Source: Flavobacterium cellulosilyticum (GTDB lineage: Bacteria; Bacteroidota; Bacteroidia; Flavobacteriales; Flavobacteriaceae). From it: DNA of 57,840 nt. Position 1 is the first letter of the stretch. The number at the start of each line of letters is the position of its first letter. The stretch is taken from the NCBI RefSeq assembly GCF_004349355.1, contig NZ_SMFK01000018.1:14724-72563 (forward strand), read 5' to 3'. Below are positions 46,901 to 55,090 of the stretch, piece after piece. The position numbers and the translations under genes are program-made. The notes under the pieces were generated by a model. The model was not told the DNA's origin. It searched no databases and worked only from the letters and a program-made list of their open reading frames with translations.

Positions 46901-47513
46901 AACGTCCTAAAAAGTTATAAGCTGTGTTACCAAGTTCTTTTGGTGTTATAGTTATTGACGATTCTGCCATAAGAGACCCATTAATAAAAATTTTACCAAT
47001 TCCATTTTGTTGTGTATAAATAAGATTTATCCAACGTCCTTTTGGTAGTGAATTATTGACAATAACACTAGATTCAGCAGTATAATTAGTTTTGGAAATG
47101 GAATACCTTGAGTTTCTTGCATTAAAAAAAAGATTTCCATTGGCAGTTTTAACCATGTCTGTTGAATTGGCAAATGTCCATACAAAGTTTCCATTACCAC
47201 TACTATCATAAGAATTAGAGATGTATAAATTTGTTGAAATACTAAAGTTTTCTAATTGTGAAATAATAGCACCAAAATTAGCACCAAAATCAAAATATCC
47301 GTCGGAATCTCCAAGTGACAACACAGAATTGTCTCCGTATGTTACTAATTGAGCTCCATTTTTTAAATTCCCTATATAATTCCCTGACACATCTTGAACA
47401 GAGTTAAAATCATATTTAGCTAAAACTGTATTTTGTCCATTTAAATTTATTACACAAAACAATGTAATAGTCAGCACTGTACTCCTTACCATCATTAAAA
47501 ACAAATTCTTCAT
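43905..47513 (-). CDS. Secreted multidomain enzyme with LamG, Ig-like and two GH43 modules, T9SS cargo
   Basis: A 1202-residue protein. Signal peptide (1-26), LamG/concanavalin-like domain (about 30-245), two Ig-like 'atrophied' repeats (about 250-430), a first GH43-type propeller (about 435-745) and a second (about 820-1130). The T9SS type A sorting tail ends the protein (LKNGIYIIRSVYENG, VRKILKTI). Both propellers keep a plausible catalytic set: D482 (GVRDPH) and E664 (AVEGSGV) in the first, D831 (FHADPEV) and E1011 (REGTNV) in the second. Arabinofuranosidase, galactosidase or xylosidase activity is possible. It is divergent from the GH128 gene. Confidence 0.88.
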   Translation of the reverse strand: MKNLFLMMVRSTVLTITLFCVINLNGQNTVLAKYDFNSVQDVSGNYIGNLKNGAQLVTYGDNSVLSLGDSDGYFDFGANFGAIISQLENFSISTNLYISNSYDSSGNGNFVWTFANSTDMVKTANGNLFFNARNSRYSISKTNYTAESSVIVNNSLPKGRWINLIYTQQNGIGKIFINGSLMAESSITITPKELGNTAYNFLGRSCYLADKYLETAIFDNFIVYNGALNDSEIQTLGQDIISLNSTLNTTVLAKAAEELIIPNATTVNSNLLLNTDLGNQVTVKWVSSNTSVISDTGIVTRMPIDSSSTNVTLEATLSCYNATITKQFAITVLPFYSDAQSIQLDLANLTITGNLRNIRTSIHLPIKTEEGAVIIWTSDSPDFLNNIGKVVQLSPLGNGKKKVTLTATLLKGQEKSSRTFEVWVAEEEDRSSYLFAYFTGNNTDGEQIRFSVSNDGYNYTPLNNGLPILNSDLISIKKGVRDPHILRGEDGNTFYMVATDMKSSEGWSSNRGIVLLKSNDLTNWTHSTVNFPTKWPAAWGNVLRVWAPQTIFDPIAGKYMVYFSLYTGAGANAYDKIYYCYVNEDFTDLIGTPELLFDRGTASIDGDIVLDEVDGLYHMFFKNESLGGISQVISTTLTAAIGQEPGSQWSQPSLPLQQTTEAVEGSGVFRLINTNQWVLMYDCYSNGHYQYSISSNLKDFKFVQDNYNISARHGTTIAISDAEAARLITKWPSTNLYLIPEGARNKRIRSNGVEINNTNKTVKLAVDYGTDLTNFDPMLYASPGTKILPEGFQDFSNGEVKYQIIKNGEINTYSVVVNIEVNPIIPSFHADPEVLYSEKTRRFYIYPTTDGYQGWGGYTFDVFSSPDLVNWTNEGTILDLKTDQVSWSTGNAWAPSIVEKKIDNSYKYFFYFSGNTGTRKEIGVAVSNDPTGPFKDSGSTIISQLPSGINGGQLIDGAVFKDPISSKSYFYWGNGFMAVAELNDDMVTIKPNTTSVITPSGGSLNTYQYREGTNVFYRNGLYYFLWSVDDTGSANYHVAYGTSTSPTGPINVANQPIVIIQDESNKIYGTGHNSIIQIPGRDEWYIIYHRINADHINSDPGIHREVCIDRLNFNNDGSIIKITPTKRGIDPVILDHISTKSLSVSDVNHIKDSELIKEEIYSLTGAYFGNNIKKLKNGIYIIRSVYENGSVSVRKILKTITN

Positions 47514-48022
47514 TTATTATTAGTATTATTATTTAGTTTTAGTTCAACATTTATTGAGAGTAGTATGTTGTATTGCAGACAACAATTGAGATTACTTTTG
47601 TAAATGTGCTAATTCAAAATGTTTGTATTTTCAAAATTATACCAATAGATTTAGTACTAGGGGGTACAAATCGTTTTAAAAGGCTTTGATGTAAAACTTC
47701 TTGCAGGTCTTTAATAAAAGACTATTCAATTCCTCTCGAATTTGCTTTAAATATGCATACTATAGTCTGTTTTGTTATTTTTAAGTCTCATTGTTAATTG
47801 TTTTTATTGAATAATTTTTTTAATCCTAAGTTGTTTTTTTGCAACCTTGGACATTTACCCCCCCTTCTTTTGCTAATAAACAACCTACTTAGTTATTGAT
47901 AATTTATTTTATTTGTTATCTAATCAATTTCGCAATTTAGATCTTTATAATAATTACTATATGTATCTGCTCTATAAAATTGATTTTTTTAAAATTGAAC
48001 ACTAATAAAAATAATTACTGTA
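47514..48022. promoter_or_regulatory. 509-base divergent regulatory region of the GH43-GH43 and GH128 genes
   Basis: No gene is present. On the minus strand TAATTTTG (47639-47632) is a perfect -7 box for the GH43 gene with TTTG 27 bases upstream. On the plus strand TTG at 47839 and TTCTTTTG at 47865-47872 are a weaker pair for GH128. Two C-tract motifs, each on the strand of its own gene, resemble each other: GATTTGTACCCCC (47672-47660, minus) and GACATTTACCCCCCC (47850-47864, plus). Confidence 0.5.
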
Positions 48023-51000
48023 ATGATCAAAAACTATTTTCTCTTAATGATATTTTTTATTGTTTTTACTTTTCAGGTAAAGGCTCAAATACCGAATTTT
48101 ACAGTTAAAGCAGAACTAGCAACAACTTTAACTGGGGCTAAAGTTTTCTCTAATGGACTAGCAAGAGACACTATAACTATACCTTATACAAATAAAGATG
48201 AATTTACATTGGAGGTAAAAGCTCAAGTTAATTCAGCTATAGGTAGAGGTCTTGATGTGGAATTTAGGAATGAACTAGGATTAGGACTTAGAACATCTTT
48301 AGATAAAACTAGTTTTAGTAATACAACCTTACTGTCTCAAACTCGTACTATTAGTACTTCAGTTGATAATGCTCAAGAACAAACCTTTCGATATGCTATA
48401 AAAGATGGTGTAGCACATATTTATCAGGATGGTCATTATTTGACTTCTGATAAATTAACATTTCTTGATGGCAGTATTTCTAATATAACAACAACATATG
48501 GAGCAGATAATTTTTTAGGTGCTTGGGCAGGATATTCATCAAATAATTCAGGGAAACCATCAGATTACAAGTGGAATAATACCTTTTCTAATACAATTTT
48601 TAATACTGCAAATGGGGGAGGAGGGGTTCGTTATATGGACGTTACATCTGGTCACACCTTTGAAGATAACAGCTTAACTTATCAAGGGAGATTGATGTAT
48701 ATTCGTTGGGATGGGAATGATTATTCATCTTCTACCTATAATTATCCTATTGAACTTGAATATGGTTACCAATATGATTTTTCTTGGATTTATGATTTAG
48801 TAGCTAATGCCGGTTCTGGTGCCAAAATAAAAGTTGCCATTTCCTCCAATGCTGATGGTTCGGGATCAATTGCCTCAAAAGAGTTTGGCTGTGGAAATGC
48901 TTTTAAATTAAAAAGAGGAAATTTCTCATTTACATCGTTATCAAAAGGTAAATACTACTTGACAATAAAAGGAGATTGGGGGCTTTTTGGCATAGGTGAT
49001 CTAAAATTATCATCATCAAATTTAATAAATAATTGGGATGGACTTGCTAAAGATAATGAAAACACCCCAGCCACTTATGGTTGGTCTAATACTTATAGTA
49101 GCCTTCCATGGCAAATTGCTAATGCAGCATCAGGTGTTCGATATGTAGATGTTACTTCAGGGCATACTTATGAATCTGATGCTAATCAATATAAAGGACG
49201 CCTTATGTACTTAGGATGGAATGATTTAGCTTATCAAAATTCGACATATTCTTTTCCTTTAACTCTTATTGGAGGAAAAATTTATAAATTTTCATGGATT
49301 TATGAATTATTAAGTGGAACAACAGGGAACAAAATAACAGTTGCTTTGTCTGCTTCTCAAAATGGAACAGCACCAATTACATCAAAAGTGTTTACTACAG
49401 CTAGCGCAAATACGTTAAGAGATGGAGAATTATTATTAAAACCGATTAGCGATGGAACCTATTATATTACTTTAACTGGAGATGCAGCTCAATTTGCTAT
49501 TGGTAAAGTAGGTATAAAAGAGATTGTTCTCTCCAATATTGTAGTAGGAAAAAATTATGCAGATGGTGCTGTTAATATGGTGGTTAATTCAGTAACATAT
49601 GAAGATAAAGCTTATGCTCCGGTAAAAAATATTGCGCCTTCAATAATTCCTTTTGCAATTAATGATGACTTACATGTTGGTGCTTTTGCTAAATCTAAGG
49701 TAATATTAAATGCTTCGGCTTCATTGTACTTAAATAATGAATATAGTCCAATAATTAATTCTTCTGTTGATATTAATTCTTCGGATGCTCGTCTATATTT
49801 TGATAATGTCAAACCAACTGAAGTCATTAATTCTTTTTTAAATTTAATAACAGTTGGAGGGGTTCAAGCAATTAACAATGCAAATGCTTATGTTTCAACT
49901 TATGGTTCTGGTAGTGTTATTTATCCGCATTCAAGCAATTATACCCCTTTAAATGTATTTACTGAGGAAAATTTTGGCGGTACTTCACAACAATATCAGA
50001 TAGTTACACCAAACACTAGTTTAGGTTCATTCGATAATAACATAAAATCGTTTAAACTAAAAAAAGGATATATGGCAACTTTTGCGTCCAACTCAAATGG
50101 AACTGGATATAGTAGGGTATATATAGCCGAAGACGATGATTTAGAAATAAATGTTTTACCTTCTTATTTATATGGAACTATTTCATTTATACGAACAATG
50201 AGGTGGAATGATGTTACTAAAAAAGGATGGTGCGGTTCTGGATCAGCTACTTTAGAAACAAATGCCACTAACAGTACATGGCGCTATAATTGGGATACAG
50301 GGGGAATTACAACACCAGATTTAGAATATGTTCCAATGAGACATAATTTATATTGGCCAAGTTTTGATCCTGCCAATAATAATGCTGGATACACACACTT
50401 TTTAGGATACAATGAACCAGATCGTCCAGATCAAGCAAATATTTCTGTTCAGCAAGCTATTGATGGCTGGCCGGCTTATATGCAATCTGGTTTACGATTA
50501 GGTTCTCCTTCTACTTCAGATCCATTTAATCCTTGGTTAGCTTCGTTTATGACTCAAGCAGAGAGTCTTAATTATCGTGTAGATTATATGGCACTTCATT
50601 GTTATTGGTATAAATCAGCTGCACAGTGGGCTAGTGATTTGGCTAATATTTATAACAAATATAAAAGACCAATATGGATAACCGAATGGAATATAGGTGC
50701 TAACTGGACAGGGAACTCTTTTCCAGATGACCCTAATATGCTTACAGATGCTAATGCAACAAAGCACAAAAATGATCTTGTTGGTGTATTAAATGTTTTA
50801 GATAATACAGATTATGTAGAGAGATATTCTATTTACAATTGGGTACAAGATGCCAGAGCAATGATTGTTACAATTGATGATGCTTTTAAGGGGAGAAATC
50901 CAAATTATGCAAATTATGAATGGTTAAAAACGGCTCCTATAATTTCTACTTCTGCAAACTCGTATATGGTTCTTACTCCAGCTGGTGAATATTATGCGAA

Positions 51001-52750
51001 TAATGCTTCTAAAAAAGCGTATAATTCAAGTAAGGAATACATCTCTGCATATAAGCCTATGACAGAAACCTTATCCTCTGAATTATCATCAAATTATAAA
51101 AAAATTACCATTCATTGGAAAGGAATTAATAATGATTTAGTTAATAAATATATTGTTGAAAGAAAATTAGAAGGTGAAACCGCGTTTTCTTTATTTTATG
51201 AATCTACAGATTATTTGGTTATAAATATTGATGATGTTGTACATTCAAGAGCAGAGTATAAAATTAAAGTGGTAGGTAAGGATAATGTGGAATCGGCTTA
51301 TTCGGCAATAATTATTTTTCAACAAAGTGCAATTCCGTTAGCTCCTACAAATTTAGCGGGAGAAACCTTATCTTCTTCAATTATAAATTTAACTTGGGAT
51401 GTTGTAAGTGGTGCTAAAGGATATAATATTAAAAGGGCATTATCTATAAATGGAACCTATGATGTTGTTTCTTCAAATGTGACAGTGACAAGTTTTAAAG
51501 ACACGGGTTTAAATATTGATACTAATTATTATTATAAAGTTTCGGCTATCAATTCTGGTGGTGAAAGTACAGATTCTTCTTCTATAAATGTAAAAACCTT
51601 TGCGATAGACAAGCCAATTTCCGTTTCAAATATTTTAATGGGTTCTGGAGATGCTCAAGTAAAATTGAAATGGGATATGATGTATGATGCCCAGTTCCAT
51701 ATAAAACGTTCTACTTCTGAGTTTGGCACATTTGTAACCATAGCTACTTTAAATACGAATGAATATACAGATCTAACAGTAGTAAATGGAACAACTTATT
51801 ATTACGAGATTTCTGCATTTAATTTAGCTGGTGAAAGTGCAGATTCCCAAGTGTTACGATCCAATCCATATTTAGGACAACACTTATATTATAATTTTAA
51901 CGAAAACGGAAGTGTAAATCCCCATGATCATTGGGGAAACTATAGAGGTACATTAATTGGTGCTTCAGCTTGGGGTACTGGAAAGGAAGGTAGTGGTATA
52001 TACTTAAATGGTGCAAGTTCATCATATATGGGTATAGAAGAAGGCTTTTTGAAAAAATTGTCCAATTTCACGATTTCTACTTGGCTAAAACTAGAAACTA
52101 GCCAAAATTGGGCGCGTATATTTGATTTTGGTACAGATACGAGCAATTATATGTTTCTAACTCCACAAAATGGTGCCAATGGTAATTTTCGTTTTGCATT
52201 CAAAAATGGTGGGCCAGAAGAACAAATTAATTGTCAAATTAGTCCGTCAATAAATACTTGGATTCATGTTGCGATTACATTAGAAGGAGCATTAGGTATT
52301 ATGTATATTGATGGTGTCGAGGTTGGTAGAAATAATTCGATGACTATAAATCCTTCAAAATTAGGAACAACGGCATTAAACTTTATTGGTAAGTCTCAAT
52401 GGCCAGATCCTTATTTAAACGGTACTATTGATGAATTTAGAATATTCAATAGAGCTTTAAGTTCTACTGAAATCTCAAATGTAATGAACGCCAAGCTTGG
52501 GGTTAATGATACATTGTTGATGACTAAATCTAAATATACTTTTTATACGGTAAATAATACATTAAAAGTAAATTGTATTGGTGATGAGAAAGGGAGTTAT
52601 GGGGTTTACTCAATAACGGGTCAATTGCTTTCAACAGGTCAATTATTAAGTTGGGGTAGCACTAATTTAGGTAACTACAAAACTGGATTTTATCTTGTAA
52701 AAGTTTATGATAGCAAAGGAGTAAGCTCTGTTAAGGTTTTAGTTAAATAG
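48023..52750 (+). CDS. Very large secreted GH128 (asl1-like) glycosidase with FN3, LamG and T9SS modules
   Basis: A 1575-residue protein. Signal peptide (1-22), a LamG-like N-terminus, then two tandem copies of an unnamed module of about 165 residues (about 170-330 and 340-500, both with GVRYxDVTSGHTxE and GRLMYxxW). The GH128-type TIM barrel follows (about 715-960), with E798 in GYNEPDRPDQ and E888 in ITEWNIGANW. After it come FN3 domains (about 1020-1290), a LamG domain (about 1300-1480) and a T9SS type A tail (GFYLVKVYDSKGVSSVKVLV). Known GH128 enzymes cut beta-1,3-glucan, so a laminarin-like or related glucan is the first guess. Confidence 0.85.
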   Translation: MIKNYFLLMIFFIVFTFQVKAQIPNFTVKAELATTLTGAKVFSNGLARDTITIPYTNKDEFTLEVKAQVNSAIGRGLDVEFRNELGLGLRTSLDKTSFSNTTLLSQTRTISTSVDNAQEQTFRYAIKDGVAHIYQDGHYLTSDKLTFLDGSISNITTTYGADNFLGAWAGYSSNNSGKPSDYKWNNTFSNTIFNTANGGGGVRYMDVTSGHTFEDNSLTYQGRLMYIRWDGNDYSSSTYNYPIELEYGYQYDFSWIYDLVANAGSGAKIKVAISSNADGSGSIASKEFGCGNAFKLKRGNFSFTSLSKGKYYLTIKGDWGLFGIGDLKLSSSNLINNWDGLAKDNENTPATYGWSNTYSSLPWQIANAASGVRYVDVTSGHTYESDANQYKGRLMYLGWNDLAYQNSTYSFPLTLIGGKIYKFSWIYELLSGTTGNKITVALSASQNGTAPITSKVFTTASANTLRDGELLLKPISDGTYYITLTGDAAQFAIGKVGIKEIVLSNIVVGKNYADGAVNMVVNSVTYEDKAYAPVKNIAPSIIPFAINDDLHVGAFAKSKVILNASASLYLNNEYSPIINSSVDINSSDARLYFDNVKPTEVINSFLNLITVGGVQAINNANAYVSTYGSGSVIYPHSSNYTPLNVFTEENFGGTSQQYQIVTPNTSLGSFDNNIKSFKLKKGYMATFASNSNGTGYSRVYIAEDDDLEINVLPSYLYGTISFIRTMRWNDVTKKGWCGSGSATLETNATNSTWRYNWDTGGITTPDLEYVPMRHNLYWPSFDPANNNAGYTHFLGYNEPDRPDQANISVQQAIDGWPAYMQSGLRLGSPSTSDPFNPWLASFMTQAESLNYRVDYMALHCYWYKSAAQWASDLANIYNKYKRPIWITEWNIGANWTGNSFPDDPNMLTDANATKHKNDLVGVLNVLDNTDYVERYSIYNWVQDARAMIVTIDDAFKGRNPNYANYEWLKTAPIISTSANSYMVLTPAGEYYANNASKKAYNSSKEYISAYKPMTETLSSELSSNYKKITIHWKGINNDLVNKYIVERKLEGETAFSLFYESTDYLVINIDDVVHSRAEYKIKVVGKDNVESAYSAIIIFQQSAIPLAPTNLAGETLSSSIINLTWDVVSGAKGYNIKRALSINGTYDVVSSNVTVTSFKDTGLNIDTNYYYKVSAINSGGESTDSSSINVKTFAIDKPISVSNILMGSGDAQVKLKWDMMYDAQFHIKRSTSEFGTFVTIATLNTNEYTDLTVVNGTTYYYEISAFNLAGESADSQVLRSNPYLGQHLYYNFNENGSVNPHDHWGNYRGTLIGASAWGTGKEGSGIYLNGASSSYMGIEEGFLKKLSNFTISTWLKLETSQNWARIFDFGTDTSNYMFLTPQNGANGNFRFAFKNGGPEEQINCQISPSINTWIHVAITLEGALGIMYIDGVEVGRNNSMTINPSKLGTTALNFIGKSQWPDPYLNGTIDEFRIFNRALSSTEISNVMNAKLGVNDTLLMTKSKYTFYTVNNTLKVNCIGDEKGSYGVYSITGQLLSTGQLLSWGSTNLGNYKTGFYLVKVYDSKGVSSVKVLVK

Positions 52751-53019
52751 TTTTAGGATAAGATTTGGCATTAAGTAAAATAAATTTTTCAACTTAATTT
52801 GAATGAAAGTTTTTACAGGGTATAATTTCTGTTTTACTTTTTGCTGATGAATACCATTCATAATTTAATGTTTTCTCCCGTTTTCAAAACTGATTTTTTT
52901 GAGTGAGTATTGCAAACTTGAAGCTAAATATTAATCTTAAATTTTTACAACACAAAAAAATATTAAATTATATAGCTTTTAAAGTAATTATGATGCGCTT
53001 AAAATACAACCACATTATT
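52751..53019. other. 269-base spacer before the broken GH43 gene
   Basis: No gene is supported. GTG 52903 opens the GH43 frame early, but the 39 residues it would add look non-coding and precede the true signal peptide. Confidence 0.5.
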
Positions 53020-54963
53020 ATGAAACAATTTTACACGTTATTAATTCTAATTTCAGGTTTACTATTAAATGGACAAAATAAAAATCTAAAAATACATTAT
53101 AAGTTTCAACAGTTAAATAATAAGGGAATTGTGGAAGATGTTTCGGGAAACGGGAATGATGCAACAATAAAAAACAATTCTTTTATAGATAAGATGGGAA
53201 TCTATACTATTCTTAATCTTGGAGTTAATAATGGTTATCTCGATATGGGTGAAAGCGCAGGTAATTTAATCAATTCATTAAATAGTTTTTCTATTTCCAC
53301 TTATATCTGTGTAAATGATTTGGCTGATTTAAATGCTAACGGAAATTTTATTTGGTCATTTGCTAATAGTGATGATATTATAGGACAACCAAAATGTTGT
53401 AGGTTTTACTCAGCAAAAATAGACGGTTATAAGATAACGCTTAGCGATTACTGTACAGAAACGGGAATAAAGCGTGACACACAAAGGATTAAAAAAATCT
53501 GGAAACATTTGGTATATACGCAGTCAGGAACAATTGGAAACATCTATAGCGATGGAAGTCTTGTGACTTCAGGAAATGTTAGCATTTTGCCTCAGCAGCT
53601 TGGAAAAACCCGTTATAATTTTTTAGTAAGATTACCTTACAGCGCTGATGCCTACTTAAAAGGATTAATTTCCGATTTTAGAATTTATAATAAGGCGTTA
53701 TCACCAAGCGAAGTTTCTGTTTTAGCCTCCGAAGTATCCAACATGAATATTGCCTATGTTGCCTATCAAAAGCAACCACTAAGATATACGGTGGAAAACA
53801 ATCTTTTATTTTTACATAAATATACAGCAGATCCTGCGGCACTAGTATATGATAATACTTTCTATATTTATACTGGTCAAGATACCGGTAATGGATCTAA
53901 TTAAAATATACCCAATTGGTTAGTATTTTCTTCAAAAGATTTGAAAAATTGGGAAGAATATGAAGTTCCTTTAAAAACAAGTGATTTTCAATGGGCTTCA
54001 GGAAATTTTTCATGGGCATCACAGGTGATAGAGCGCAATGGGAAATTCTATTGGTTTGTTTCAACTGAACATAGTTCAATGCCTAGAAAAGCAATTGGTG
54101 TAGCAGTATCAAATTCTCCAACAGGTCCATTTATAGATGCAAAAGGGACTGCGTTAATTACCAATAATATGACAACAAAATGGACAGGCATTTCTTGGGA
54201 TGATATTGATCCAACTGTTTGGGTAGATGATGATGGACAAGCTTATATTTTTTGGGGTAAATCAAAATGTTATTATGCGAAATTAAAGGATAATAGGATT
54301 GAACTAGATAGTGAAATTATGAATGTAAGTCTTCCAAATTTCACTGAAGCACCTTGGATTCATAAGCGTGGTGACTGGTATTATCTTTCCTATTCAGCAT
54401 GGTGGCCAGAAAAAACTGTTTATGCAATGGGTCAGAGTATAAATGGTCCATGGGAATATAAGGGGATACTAAATGAACTAGCGGGTAATAGTAACACCAA
54501 CCATCATGCAATTGTAGAATATGGAGATAATTGGTATTTTGTGTACCACAATGGAGGAACAAGAACTAATGGAGGGAGTTATTTAAGTTCTGTATGTATG
54601 GACTATTTATATTATAATGAGGATAATTCCATAAAAAGTATTCAAATGACCACAGAAGGGGTTAAAAAGCTAGAAGCTATCACTATGTCTATAGAGGTTA
54701 ATCCGAATAAAAGAACGCAAATAAAAGTATATCCAAATCCTACTGATGGAATAATTAAAGTAGAGTTACCCGACGAAGATTTAATGAATTATGAACTCGC
54801 ATTGTTTGATATGAAAGGAGTAAAACAGCTTAGTAGCTTTCTGGATAATACAAAGAAAAGCCAACTAAATTTATCTCATTTATCAAAAGGCATTTATATT
54901 TTAAATTGCATTAATTCTGATCGCTTGATATAAGATACCTCAAAAATCATAATCAAATCATAA
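53020..54963 (+). pseudogene. LamG-GH43 enzyme gene with two in-frame stop codons
   Basis: Start at ATG 53020 (signal peptide FYTLLILISGLLLNGQ). A LamG module homologous to that of the double-GH43 protein (about residues 20-240) leads into a GH43 propeller. After TADPAALVYDNTFYIYTGQD the frame meets TAA at 53902-53904 and continues in the same frame with NIPNWLVFSSKDLKNW. Downstream the other catalytic residues remain (DDIDPTVWVDDDG, FTEAPWIHKRGDWYYL), then a T9SS type A tail. A second TAA at 54931-54933 cuts off DTSKIIIKS, which looks like the natural sorting-domain end. Truncation at the first stop removes almost the whole propeller, so it is probably inactive. Family: arabinofuranosidase/xylosidase-like. 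Confidence 0.82.
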
Positions 54964-55090
54964 ACCAATATATTTCTTTTAATTCAGCTTTTTAAATAAA
55001 GCCAGCACGTTTCCTAAGGATTGCATTCTTGTCCTATTTACAAAACTGTTCTCCTTTTAGGATTAACTAACAAATAACATAACCAAAATC

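Noticed and set aside
53941..54933. Separate GH43 gene starting at TTG 53941
   Set aside because: It is in the same frame as the gene upstream, has no signal peptide or start context, and begins in the middle of the propeller. It is the second half of one broken gene.
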